The notes beneath the pieces were generated by a model. That model was given only the letters and a program-made list of their open reading frames with translations. It did not search any database and was not told where the DNA came from. From Gymnothorax reevesii (Eukaryota; Chordata; Actinopteri; Anguilliformes; Muraenidae), in contig CM056577.1 in assembly GCA_029721435.1 (NCBI GenBank), positions 114,326,219-114,390,218 of the forward strand: DNA of 64,000 nucleotides. Direction: 5' to 3'. The translations under genes and the position numbers were made by a program. Shown piece by piece: positions 22,380 through 32,813 of this stretch (positions are counted from its first letter, which is position 1; each line of letters starts with the position of its first letter).

Positions 22380-25300
22380 CTAATCTTTTAGATGTTCTTC
22401 CCAGGAGTCACTCCGTGTGATCAGGTCATCGATGTACGCACTCGTGTGTGGCAATCCGGCGATTGTAGACTGTATCATCCTTTGGAACGTGGCTGGGGCA
22501 TTTTTCATGCCAAAGGGTAGGACTTCATACTGGTACAATCCAGATGGTGTGGCAAAAGCAGAGATGCTCTTGGCCCTCTCAGTTAAAGGCACACACCAAT
22601 AACCCTTCAATAAATCAATCTTGGTCAGAAACTTTGCTTGCCCTACACTATCAATACAATCATCAATCCTAGGTATTGGAAACACATCCGTTCTAGTTAC
22701 AGCATTGACTTTGCGATAATCTGTACAGAATCTAGTACTTCCATCAGGTTTTGGAACTAGCACACAGGGTGAACTCCAATCGGAGTTGGAGGGTCTGATA
22801 ATATCATGTTTTAACATGTACTCAACCTCTTTCTCAGCAATCTTTCTCTTTTCAGGATTCATCCGGTATGGATGCTGTTTTATTGGTTTGGCATCACCAA
22901 CATCTACATCATGAGAGGCTATAGTAACTCTCTTTGGAACATCAGGAAACAAATCCTCATATTTCTTGATCAACCTTTCAAACTGATCTCTCTGTGAGGG
23001 TTCTAAGTGCTGGAGTTTTACATCAAGATTTTGCAACACTTCAGTGTTTGACAATTTACATGAAAGAACTTCAGCTTTAATTCTTGGTTCATCATCTTGA
23101 AACTCCCCCTCATCTTCACACGTTTCGACCATTGGAGAATCTGAAGTGACAGCTGCAACCCTAGCATTTCTGTCATGATAAGGCTTTAGCATGTTAATAT
23201 GACACAATTGTTTTGGTTTTCTCCTATCTGGAGTCTTCACAATGTAATTGAGATCATTGAGTTTTGTCAGAATTTCATAAGGACCATGAAATCTAGCCTG
23301 CAATGGATTGGACTCCAAGGGAAACAACACAAGGACCTTGTCTCCTGGTTTAAACTCACGGCTTCTAGCCTTATGATCATACCAAGTTTTCATTTTTCCC
23401 TGACTTGATTTCAAGTTCTCTTTGGCAAGGTCACAAGCTGCACGCAATCTTTCCTTGAACTTGCTAACATAGTCTAACAGACTGATTTGCGGCTCTTCCT
23501 CTTGCCATTGTTCACTCAATAATAGCAAAGGTCCTCTCACTGCATGACCAAACACTAGCTCAAATGGACTGAATCCAGTAGACTCCTGCACTGCTTCTCT
23601 AGCTGCAAACAACAGCAAATGAACCCCTTCATCCCAGTCTTTCTCATGGTCATAACAATAAGTCCTCATCATTGTCTTGAGAGTGGAATGAAACCGCTCT
23701 AAGGCACCCTGACTTTCTGGATGATAGGCACTAGAAAGAATCTGTTTTGCACCTAGTTCATACACAACCTGCTGAAACAATCCTGAAGTGACATGGCTAC
23801 CTTGGTCTGACTGAATTTCCCTGGGAAGACCAAACAACGTGAAGAACTTTATCAAAGCCTTCGAGATTGCAGTTGCCTTGATGTTACGTAGAGGTATGGC
23901 TTTGGGGAATCTGGTAGATGCACACATGATTGTCAACAAGTACTGATTTCCAGATCTAGTCTTGGGTAATGGACCAACGCAATCAACAATGACCCTAGAG
24001 AATGGCTCCCCAAATGCTGGGATAGGCTGCAATGGAGCTACAGGTGGGTCTAACTGGTGTTTTCCAACTTCCTGACAAGTGTGACAGGTTTTGCAAAAGT
24101 TGGAAACGTCTTTCCGAAGCCCAGGCCAAAAGAAGTGTTTCATGATCTTATCAACAGTCTTGTTAACACCAAGATGACCTCCTAAAGGTAAACTATGAGC
24201 CATTGTTAAGATCTCATTCCTATAGACCTTCGGAACGACAATTTGCCTGACCACTGCCCAATCTGCATTGGCAGGGATATCAGGAGGGCGCCACTTCCGC
24301 ATCAACACACCATCCTTGAGATAATACCCAACTGGAACTGCATCTATTTCTTTTTCAGGAAGGGCTCTCCTCTTTAGTACACCAATTTCAGGATCATTAG
24401 TTTGCTCCTCAATCAACCGCTTTCTGGACAGAGACAAGTCTCCAGACACATCAGAATCACCAGACCCATCCGGCTGGCTGAATAGAGAACTGATAAAAGT
24501 ATCTGATAAGTCCTCAAACGGAGAAACCATAGTAGGCCAATCAGAGTCATGAGGCGAACCACCTGAGTCCTGACTATACAATGTACTGGACGGCACCACA
24601 ACATCATCTTCTTTAGCCTTCTTGGCCATAGCACGAGTCACTGCGCAAGAAGGATACAGAGATGGGTCCTCATCCCCATCTTCAGTGCTCGGCTGTGAAG
24701 TAAGATGTACAGGGGGAACTACTTTGCCCCCAGCCAGGTCATTGCCTAGCAACAGAGAAACACCCTTTATAGGTAGACTTGACATAAGTCCCACCTTTAC
24801 CTGTCCTGTAACTAAATCTGACTTCAAGAATATAGAGCGCAGGGGTACAGATACAGTCCTCCCTTCAATACCTTGTACAAGTATGAAATCCCCTGAAGCG
24901 GTCTCATCACGTAACTCCAAGGAGTCCATCAACAAAAGTGACTGAGAAGCTCCGGTATCCCTTAGGATATATATGGGGACAGGAGTAGTATGCTCATTCA
25001 GAGCCACAAATCCCTCTGACACAAATGGAAGAAATTCCTCCCTCACAAAGTCAGCTGTATTAGGCTTTTTAGCCCCACAAGAAGCAGGCAATTTAGCAGA
25101 TTGGTTATCTACTACAGGGGTTTCTAACCTTGTTTTCACAAAGGCATTTGGTTTGGTATCCTTTTCTTTTTCTTTCTTAGCTTTAAGGAACCAACAGTTA
25201 GTTGTAACATGACCAGATTTCTTGCAATAACTGCAAACTAGACCACTTTTGTCACTGTCAGCTTTCACACTTTGATCAGACCTGTTACTGGATTTCTGAG

Positions 25301-26492
25301 CACCATCACCAGATTTGTCTTTGGGTGAGGAATCTTGGGTATCACCGTAACCCTTTTTCTGAAATTGGGACCATTTATTGTTACTGCTAGACTGAAATTT
25401 GGACTTATGAGTGAGAACATATTCATCTGCAAATTTGGCAGCTGATTGCAAGTACAGTGCTTGCTTCTCATTAAGGTAGGTCTTAACATCATCCTTAACA
25501 CAGTTCTTGAATTCTTCAACTAACACCATCTCTTTTAGTGAGTTGAAATCATCCTTGACCTCCATAGAAGTACACCAGCGCTCAAAGCAAACCTGCTTCT
25601 CATTAGCAAATTCAACATAAGTCTGATTTTCAGATTTCTTCAGACCTCTGAATTTCTGTCGGTAAGCCTCTGGAACCAACTCATAAGCTCTCAAAATAAC
25701 CTTTTTGACAACCTCATAATCAGAGGAATCATCTGCAGACAAAGCCGAATAGGCTTGTTGAGCTTTACCCTTGAGGACAGTTTGCAACATCAGAGGCCAG
25801 TGTTCCTTTGGCCACTGGCAACTCTTTGCTACCTTTTCAAAACACTGGAAATAGTTGTCAACATCCTTTTCTGAAAATGGAGGCACCAGTTTTACCTCCT
25901 GACTGGCACAAAATTTATTTTTAGTTTCAATTTTAATTTTTAGTTGCTCCATTTGGAGTCTTTCTTCTCTATCGAATTTCTCTAATTCAAAATCTCTCTG
26001 TCTCTGTCTCTCTCTTTCTGCTCTTTCCTCTTTCTCTCTCTCAAATTCTCTTTGTTTTTCTTCTCTTGCTAATTTTTCTAACTCAAACTGCCTTTGTTTT
26101 TCTTTTTCTTCCCTCTCAAATTCTCTTTGTTTCTCTTTTTCCTCCCTTTCTTTTTCTCTTTCTTCCCTTTCTTTCTCTTTTTCCTCCCTTTCTTTTTCTC
26201 TTTCCTCCCTTTCAATCTCTAGCATTTTTAATTTAAGTTCCATTTCTATATTTGGATTTTCCACTGGAAACTGTTCCAGATCTCCTGGTGCAAACACATT
26301 TTCATCAATGTAATATTCAACTATCTCTCTAGCCAGTCTTGCTTTTCGCATGGCTGGTTTTACCTCTGTCAGCTCCAACTGTCTGCAAATTTCTAGCAGC
26401 TCTGTCTTTTTAAAAGACTTCAAAACCCCTACGGTTGGTGATGCCAAGAAATCATCCATTGCTGTTGTCAATATATATCTAGGAAAATTCAC
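22380..26492 (-). CDS. Gmr1-like gag-protease-integrase-RT polyprotein
   Basis: A 1370-codon frame; the second Met (MDDFLASPTV, codon 12) is an equally good start. Order by approximate residue: a charged E/R/K coiled coil (85-190); a SCAN-like gag region (200-370: FQCFEKVAKSCQWPKEHWPL, AYSALSADDSSDYEVVK); CCHC knuckle CSYCKKSGHVTTNC (about 416-430); aspartic protease DTGAS (about 511); integrase zinc finger GHLGVNKTVDKIMKHFFWPG...CKTCHTC (768-810); integrase core with D (VIVDCVGP, 835), D (QSDQGSH, 894) and E (QGALERF, 930), a D,D-35-E spacing; GPY/F-like FHGPYEIL (about 1070); RT with DYRKVNAV, DLLKGYW, FGMKNAPATFQRM and YIDD (about 1351). It ends by frameshift, cutting off RNase H. No chromodomain seen. 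Confidence 0.92.
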   Translation of the reverse strand: MNFPRYILTTAMDDFLASPTVGVLKSFKKTELLEICRQLELTEVKPAMRKARLAREIVEYYIDENVFAPGDLEQFPVENPNIEMELKLKMLEIEREEREKEREEKEKEREEREKEREEKEKQREFEREEKEKQRQFELEKLAREEKQREFEREKEERAERERQRQRDFELEKFDREERLQMEQLKIKIETKNKFCASQEVKLVPPFSEKDVDNYFQCFEKVAKSCQWPKEHWPLMLQTVLKGKAQQAYSALSADDSSDYEVVKKVILRAYELVPEAYRQKFRGLKKSENQTYVEFANEKQVCFERWCTSMEVKDDFNSLKEMVLVEEFKNCVKDDVKTYLNEKQALYLQSAAKFADEYVLTHKSKFQSSSNNKWSQFQKKGYGDTQDSSPKDKSGDGAQKSSNRSDQSVKADSDKSGLVCSYCKKSGHVTTNCWFLKAKKEKEKDTKPNAFVKTRLETPVVDNQSAKLPASCGAKKPNTADFVREEFLPFVSEGFVALNEHTTPVPIYILRDTGASQSLLLMDSLELRDETASGDFILVQGIEGRTVSVPLRSIFLKSDLVTGQVKVGLMSSLPIKGVSLLLGNDLAGGKVVPPVHLTSQPSTEDGDEDPSLYPSCAVTRAMAKKAKEDDVVVPSSTLYSQDSGGSPHDSDWPTMVSPFEDLSDTFISSLFSQPDGSGDSDVSGDLSLSRKRLIEEQTNDPEIGVLKRRALPEKEIDAVPVGYYLKDGVLMRKWRPPDIPANADWAVVRQIVVPKVYRNEILTMAHSLPLGGHLGVNKTVDKIMKHFFWPGLRKDVSNFCKTCHTCQEVGKHQLDPPVAPLQPIPAFGEPFSRVIVDCVGPLPKTRSGNQYLLTIMCASTRFPKAIPLRNIKATAISKALIKFFTLFGLPREIQSDQGSHVTSGLFQQVVYELGAKQILSSAYHPESQGALERFHSTLKTMMRTYCYDHEKDWDEGVHLLLFAAREAVQESTGFSPFELVFGHAVRGPLLLLSEQWQEEEPQISLLDYVSKFKERLRAACDLAKENLKSSQGKMKTWYDHKARSREFKPGDKVLVLFPLESNPLQARFHGPYEILTKLNDLNYIVKTPDRRKPKQLCHINMLKPYHDRNARVAAVTSDSPMVETCEDEGEFQDDEPRIKAEVLSCKLSNTEVLQNLDVKLQHLEPSQRDQFERLIKKYEDLFPDVPKRVTIASHDVDVGDAKPIKQHPYRMNPEKRKIAEKEVEYMLKHDIIRPSNSDWSSPCVLVPKPDGSTRFCTDYRKVNAVTRTDVFPIPRIDDCIDSVGQAKFLTKIDLLKGYWCVPLTERAKSISAFATPSGLYQYEVLPFGMKNAPATFQRMIQSTIAGLPHTSAYIDDLITRSDSWEEHLKD

Positions 26493-26551
26493 AAAAACAA
26501 TTTCACAATTTGGAATGTTAGATTTTCAATAAATTACTCACACAATGGTCT

Positions 26552-26572
26552 ATCCCGGACCTTGAGCCCCCA
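26552..26572 (-). promoter_or_regulatory. tRNA-Pro-like primer binding site with a 3-nt insertion
   Basis: On the minus strand, 3 bases after the 5' LTR end, TGGGGGCTC and GTCCGGGAT appear separated by AAG. Together these halves equal the 18-nt proline-tRNA site found exactly at 3912-3929. The insertion is at the acceptor-stem/T-stem junction of the matching tRNA. It may be a variant site for a different tRNA or a lesion. Confidence 0.65.
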
Positions 26573-26575
26573 ATT

Positions 26576-27069
26576 TGTTATGGCCCCAATTTGTTATTAC
26601 ATTTATAACACAACAGCAACAGCAAGGGATGACAAACACAGCTTTAACAACTAAAACACATTTAATTTTTAACAAAGACAAAGACTAATAACAACCTACA
26701 ACTAAAGACCAAGATTGATAAATAAGAAAAAACAGAAATAATTACAGTCCCTTTTTAGTGGGGTGGCTTGGTGATGTCCTGGATGAAGAAAATGCTCAAA
26801 CACAGGCAAAGAAATCCACAAAAGAAACGTCACAGGTCTTGAACAGAATGGCAGGTCTGGTCATCTTCTTGCAATTTCTCCTACTACTTTACTGTCTCAA
26901 TTCTTTTCCTTATATACTCTTTTGCAGACCCCACCCACATTTAGACCTCTTTTTTTTTTTTTCTGAGACTTGCCCCAGACATGTCCAGGACATGTCTAAA
27001 CATGACTCCAGTCTGAGCTTAACAAAAAAAGGTAAATACTGCCATCTAGTGGCCTATATTCACATTACA
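26576..27069 (-). repeat. 5' LTR of the Gmr1-like element
   Basis: Appears identical to 21006-21497 apart from two extra T's in the poly-T run near 26950. It starts and ends TG...CA on the minus strand and carries the promoter-like TATATAAGG. It is followed by the primer binding site and a short leader before gag. Confidence 0.92.
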
Positions 27070-27157
27070 AGCTAAACAGTTAGCGAGGTACTGCTCAGTG
27101 TCGGCTATTATTGGAAGCCGCTCGGTCTGGAGGAGACGATGTTTTTTGTATCCTTGA

Positions 27158-28335
27158 ATAAGGCCTGTTTTCTATCTGACCTGTATGATATCATATATAA
27201 CAGTTTTTAGCCGTCCAGGCGCTTTGTAACCGACTGATTCCTATTGTCAACTGCATTGGCAGTATTTATGTCCCTTGTACAGGTACCCTTGTACTCTTTT
27301 TTTTTTATGTGGGCATAACTAAATATTTCAAATGTGTTTGGTATGGTTCTCAGCAAGAGTGAGTTTGGGGGATTTCTACTGATGACATTACTCAATGATT
27401 ACTAGGGAATATTTCCCAGGGAATTGGAAAGGTAATCCATGCAATTTACTGGATACATACTTTTTTGTCTTGGATGGATAGCTGCTTGAGCCATCTTTTA
27501 TCATACACATATACGGTATGTATAATGAATATACCATGTGGTGTTTTATTCTCATGGAGTAACACTGGGAGAATTTCCCACAAATCCAAGCATATTACAA
27601 ATCCAGTATTTTTTTAATTGCTGCACTGATTTTCCTTAATTGGTGCCTGATTTCTCTTACTTTAACTCGGGGATCTTAAAATGTCGGGTCCTCAAGGTTC
27701 ATGAACTGCTGTTACTCCCCCCTGCTTTTACCTCCACACTTTCCCAAGCAGTGGACTTTTAGTTTCCATCCCTTATCAGCATTTTTGATAATATTTATTG
27801 ATCTTCCCATTCAGACTTCATGGCCAATCAGAAGTACTAGCTGTTCAGCTGGTATTTGTATTTGAGGTTCAAATTTGGTGATCAATGCTGAAGCTCCTAA
27901 ATATATCTTAAGCTGGCAATTTGGAGGATTTTATTCTTAGAAGTACTTGTTCTGTTCAAACATTGGCTGAAAAAACAAATAGTCTGTCGTAGAAGCAGCA
28001 ATGTCCCAGAATTGTTGACAGGTGTCAGTTATTACACCTTTCTTTATGCTATCCTCTTTAGAAAAACTACAGAATTATCCATGATTCCAGTCATGTACTA
28101 TATAAATCGACCACTTGGAGGCGGCATTATAAAAGGGAAAAAATGCTACATTTTCTTTAGTCCTCGACTTGCTGGTGAGTGATTTTGTCCGGTATAAATT
28201 GAAACTTAGTCCGTCACAGAATAGTGAGGCATTATGTTCAGTTGAGTGTATTAAGATATATTTTAAGGGCAGTCCTCCGCATTTCATAATGCTTGAATGG
28301 TATTTTCTGGTGTGCTGAAGAATGTTTTCTCAGTA
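27158..28335. other. unassigned stretch
   Basis: No paired inverted repeats and no ORF with a family motif. A poly-T run lies at 27298-27306. Possibly host intronic or intergenic DNA. Confidence 0.45.
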
Positions 28336-28530
28336 CTGGGTAGCACTGTTGCCTCACACCAAGAGGGTTGTGGGCCTGAATCCAGCACAGCGCCTTTCCG
28401 TGTGAAGTTTGCATGTTCTCGCTGTGTTCACGTGGATTTAATCCAAATTGGCCAGCAGGTATGAGTGTCTGTGTGAATGGTGCACCCTGCGACGGATCAG
28501 CGAGCTGTCCAGAGTGCTTCATCACCTATT
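28336..28530 (+). repeat. SINE-like dispersed repeat (copy 1)
   Basis: GGGTAGCACTGTTGCCTCAC, a B-box-like GGGCCTGAATCC, GCCTTTCCGTGTGAAGTTTG, CATGTTCTCGCTGTGTTC and later GTGTGAATGG and CGACGGATCAGCGAGCTGTC follow in order. The same order is seen in a very common teleost short repeat. Related copies: 46165-46252 (minus) and 48851-49320. Confidence 0.65.
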
Positions 28531-30654
28531 TTGGGGTCCCTGAAGGTAGAGGCATGTGGTGGAATGGAGTGGGGGTGGGGAGTCACATCAAGACTGCCTT
28601 CCGGTAAGTTCCGGGGCCATTTTTGTATTCTGGATTCATTCCCCAGTGTAAGCAAACTCCTTGCAAGAAGAGCATAAGCATGGGAGGCCTGTGGCATAAT
28701 TCTGAGAAAATGCAGCCTTATAAAAAATGTATTATGAAGTCTGCAACTCTCACTGAACTTGATCAGGGAGCAGAGCTGTCTCATTCGCCCCAGTCTCTGG
28801 TGAGCTCCTCCCGAAGAAGCAACCACCTGCGAGGCGGTCCTGCAGAGAATGATAATGCTTGCACTCCCTGCGGCAAAGACTGCGTTTTCACAGCGTTATG
28901 GCAACGTCGTGCACTATCCTGTGCAGTTCAGCTGTGAGTCGGTATTCACTCGCAAGGCTGCTTGCGTCAGGTGGAACAGATGTCGGAAGCTTCTCAGCTC
29001 CATTCAGTGTTATCAGCGTAGCACAGAATGGAGAAATGGAAGGCTCTTTCTGCTCATGTCGCGCCGCAGGTGATGAACCTGCCTGAAGCAGTGAGATGTG
29101 GAATTCCCACTCCCTGCTACCATAGCGCTATAATCCTAGCATTGCCCCCTTTCGCATTTAAAACAGGTGTTTTCGAAATGGACATGGCTCAATACATCCA
29201 TCTCATCAGCACCATGCATTTATGACTGTGCTGCTAATGTGAATATCTGATGGGGCAGGGAAAAAAATATGATCACCGAGCCAAAAGGCAACAAAACACT
29301 TTCTTTTTAATGGGAGTGCCTGTTCCATTTTCCTCCAGAGAACCAGAGTATGGTATGTGTTACACTTGCGTGCACTGCCAGCCAGCTGGCTTTAAATGCT
29401 GATGGCTCTTCCTCCATTTGATTCCCTATTTTGTTGAGTCCTCGGGTGATATTGGGCAGCTAGCTCATCTAAAAACACAAAGCGGCAGGGAAATCGGTTG
29501 ATGCAGATACGAAGTAAGCAGAGCACCGGTCTCCTCAGCCGAAAGTGTGATGCCACCATCCCTGAGAGTCACATGAAAATAAGAAATAAATCCGCACAGT
29601 CTTTTCTTGATGAAGTATGTCATCTGTGCAAATACATACGATAAAACTCTGTATATTACACAGAACAAACAGCCCGCATAATGTTGACACTTCCAGCTCT
29701 TTGTTAATTTGTGGAATAAAAACCATTTTTCTAAAATGTTTTTTCTTTTGTCCTGAGGAATACTTAACATCCCTCGTTGTTCCCTCTTCTGCTTTAAATC
29801 CAATTTTATAGTATCTCTGGTTAAAAAGCTGTTATTGTACTAGTAAAAACCAATGACCCCAAACGCGTTTGTTTACTTAGCACTCAAGGAATCTAATTGA
29901 AGCCGCATCATTTATAAGGCGCACTCATGTATTGACTGAGGTAGTGCTACTGCGTACAGCTTTCCATTCTGCTTTAGTAGGCCTTGAAAGGAACCAGTGT
30001 GTCACGCTAGATTGATATATGTTATTTATATAACCCTTTACAAAACCCTCACTTCTTAAGTGCTTCTCAAATAATACCGTATAATACAACAAAAATTATG
30101 AAATCGAATTATTTAAATATAAACTGGATTGAAAAAAAAAAAAACTAAATATATAAAATTTTTAGTCTAATAAAAAGGCCAGTCCTTGAGAGTGGATTGA
30201 CATTTCAAATACTCAGACTGCTCTATGGAGCGGTGTGACGATTACTGCACATGCCCAGAAATTTGAGAGCTTTACGCTCACAGCCGCTGGAGCTTATGGG
30301 TTTTTTTCACATCAAAATGACTGGACGGTCTACCAAACTGGAAGCATTCAGTGTACATGGTTAATGATTTGGAAGCTACTACCAAATATTAAGTTGAAGC
30401 AGCAGACAGACGGAGATCTCCGCAATAACCTTTAATTTCATAAACAAATTTTGTTGGCTTAGTAGCAAGTTATAAACTCTCTTCCCTTATGTGGCATCAT
30501 AAAGCAATTAGCCGAATTACTAGCTAACGCGTTTTGGCATGTGCGAGCTAAAGGACACCTTTAGACGAGCAGTATGGAGACATTTTATTGATAATGGATG
30601 TATTTTTGGACGTTTGAAGCTAGGACACCAAGCAAAACTTCACCAAACAGTCTA
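28531..30654. other. unassigned stretch
   Basis: Several 60-110-codon frames on both strands (for example 28623-28937, 29465-29803) but none with recognisable motifs, splice-flanked exon shape or conserved composition. AT-rich at 30060-30180. No gene supported. Confidence 0.45.
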
Positions 30655-30880
30655 AGGTACACCTGAGCACTAATCATGGTGTCTGATGAGCATCTTCATG
30701 TGGTACACCTGTGAGGTGGGATGGATTGTCTCAGCAAAGCAAAAGTGCTCACTATCACACATCTAGACAGATTTGTGAACAATGTTTGAGAGAAATGGTA
30801 ATATTGTGTATCTGGAATGAATTTTAGATCTTTGAGTCCATCTCATGACAAATGGGAGCAAAAACAAAAGTGTTGCGTTG
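30655..30880 (-). repeat. terminal fragment of a Tc1-like transposon
   Basis: GATGGATTGTCTCAGCAAAG, TGCTCACTATCACACATCTA, GACAGATTTGTGAACAATG and GGGAGCAAAAACAAAAGTGT are the reverse complement of the left end of a widespread fish Tc1-like family. Only about 225 bp is left and the opposite end is missing. Confidence 0.6.
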
Positions 30881-31270
30881 TTGAGTGTAATTTGTCAATG
30901 GCAACTGCATGGCAGGTAATTTATGATTTCAACTGAGCCCCTCTGAACAAACAACAATTTTCACGTTTATTAAGTTTGACACAGAGAATTGGAGAAGAGG
31001 ATCAGATCCGTTTGGTGCAATGCAGAACTAATTCAGATCTAGCCCATTGTGTGTGTAAAAGTAGGTCACTTGGTACTGACACTTCCAGAAAGCCAGGGCA
31101 AGGCAGTGCAAGAGAGGTCTAAAGCTGGATTGATGGTTCTGTGTGGACTCCATGCAAAAAGGGCACGCCGTCGCCTCAACGCAGTCGTGGATCTTTCGAA
31201 GTTCTGCGTTGAGGTCATTGGCGTCATGCTGTGCCGCAAAGCGATTCACCGCCAAACCGGAAGTGATGTA

Positions 31271-32813
31271 CAACCCCAATTCTAAAATAGTTGGGACAGA
31301 GTAAATTGTGAGTAAACTCAAAACGCAATGACTTTCAAATCACACCAGCCAGTATTTTATTCACAGTAGAACAGAGATAACACAGCACATGTTGAAACTG
31401 AGAAATTTCAAAATTTTATCCACAAAATGAACTCATTTCAAATTTGATGGCTGCTACAGGTCTCAAAAAAGTTTACCATGTTTACCTGTTTACCATGGTG
31501 TAACATCCCCTCTTCTTTTTAACACAGAGTGGAGGCATCTGGGCATTGAGGAGACTAGTTTCTTGAGTTTAGCCACTGGAAGTTGACCCCGCTCTTGTTT
31601 AATACAGGTCTCCTGGGTCTCTTTCGACGCACTTTTCATTTAATTATGTGCTAAATGTTCTCAATCGGTGAAAGGTCAGGACTACAGGCAGGCCAGTTCA
31701 GCACACAGACTGTTCTACTACGAAGCCATGCTGTTGTAATAGCTGCAGTATGTGGTTTTGCATTGTCCTGCTGAAATACACAAGGCCTTCCTTGGAATAG
31801 ATGTCACCTGGAGAGGAGCATATGTTGCTCTAAAACCTTTATATATCTTTCAGCCTTCATGGTGCTTTTTAAAACATGCAAGTGTCCCACACCACATGCA
31901 CTAATGCATCCCCATACCATCAGAGAACTGGCTTTTGAACTGAATGCTGATAACAGGAGGGGTGGTCTTTCTCCTCTTTAGCCCGAAGGACACAACGCCC
32001 ATGATTTCCAACAAGAATGACACTTTGCCACTTTGCTACAGTCCATTTTAAATGAGCCTTGGCCCATAGAACACGGCGGCGCTTCTGGATCATGCTCAAC
32101 AATGGCTTCCTTTTTTGCATGATAGAGTTTTAGGTGGCATCTGTGGATGGCATGGGGGACTGTGTTTACTGACAGTGGCTTCTTTATGTATTTTTGGGCC
32201 CATTTAGTAATGTCAATGACAGATTCATGCTGTTGAGTGATGCAGTGGCGTCCAGTAAAGGTCCTCGGCCTTGTCCCTTACGCACAGAGATTTTTCCAGT
32301 TTCTCTGAATCTTCTGATGATGTTATGCACTGTCAATGATGAGACCTTCAAAGCCTTTGCAATTTGATGTTGAGGAACATTGTTTTTTAAAGTATTCCAC
32401 AATTTTTTTTTAATGCTAGCCTTCACAGTTTGGAGAGCCTCCAGCCATCTTTACATCTGAGGGACTCAGCCTGTCTAAGACATCCCTTTTATAGCCGATA
32501 TGTTACAATCCTGATGCCAGTTAACTTAATCACTTGGTAAATGTTCTTTCAGCTGAATCTCTTATACATTAATTGCTTTTTCAGCCCTTTTATGCCTGTC
32601 TCCCAACTTTTTTGAGACCTATCGCTGCCAGAAAATTTGAAATTAGCTCATTTTGTGGATAAAAATGGAAAATGTCTCAGTTTCAACATTTGAAGTGTTA
32701 TCTATGTTCTATTGTAAATAACATACGTATTGGCTCATGTGATCTGAAAGTCATTGCATTTTGATTTTATTCACAATTTATACTTCGTCCAAACTATTTC
32801 AGAATTGGGGTTG
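31271..32813 (-). mobile_element. Tc1-like transposon, full-length but degenerate
   Basis: The ends CAACCCCAATTCTAAAATAG and, from the right, CAACCCCAATTCTGAAATAG are inverted repeats flanked by TA (31269-31270, 32814-32815). At 1543 bp it is full length for the family. Inserted in the Harbinger-type element. Confidence 0.88.
31560..32426 (-). pseudogene. Tc1-like transposase of the element at 31271-32813
   Basis: Minus strand. The N-terminal helix-turn-helix part reads QHQIAKALKVSSLTVHNIIR and GRGPLLDATA (start at 32426). In shifted frames follow a segment reading MVWGCISACGVGHLHV, the catalytic FQQDNAKPHTAAI (Asp kept, about 31750-31790) and CSPDLSPIENI (Glu kept, about 31660-31690) ending in a stop. 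At least three frameshifts or stops occur and the first catalytic Asp motif is not visible. Not functional. Confidence 0.8.

Larger units (their letters stand above)
21006..27069 (-). mobile_element. young Gmr1-like Ty3/gypsy retrotransposon
   Basis: A 6064-bp element on the minus strand with 492- and 494-bp LTRs, a 4-bp target duplication AGCT (21002-21005 and 27070-27073), a primer binding site, a polypurine tract and one long gag-PR-IN-RT frame followed by RNase H. The pol order is integrase before reverse transcriptase. Among Ty3/gypsy elements this order defines the Gmr1-like group of deuterostomes, first described in Atlantic cod. Apart from a poly-T length change of 2, I saw no LTR difference, so insertion was recent. 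One frameshift (about 22375-22380) and one stop (about 21747-21749) make this copy non-autonomous. Confidence 0.9.
20553..27157 (+). pseudogene. retroposon ORF C-terminus interrupted by the Gmr1-like element
   Basis: The frame starting at 20553 reads HILNCCHVYRGLYICRHDRT, LREVFILEVGCTFDISLEED and YECKLLVCIFGSLGHLHKLV up to 21005. The same frame continues after the insertion at 27074: LPKRRA joins KQLARYCSVSAIIGS and SVWRRRCFLYP, then stop (about 27150). I believe this is the region after the RT of a fish non-LTR retrotransposon, because GSLGHxHxLVxRG and KQLARYCSVSAxIGS are familiar from such ORFs, but I cannot name the clade. Only the C-terminal portion is present. The rest of the interval is the element at 21006-27069. 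Confidence 0.6.

Noticed and set aside
28336..29225. Cluster of medium-length ORFs as a multi-exon gene
   Set aside because: ORFs overlap on both strands, begin in a SINE-like repeat, and show no domain or consistent splice sites.
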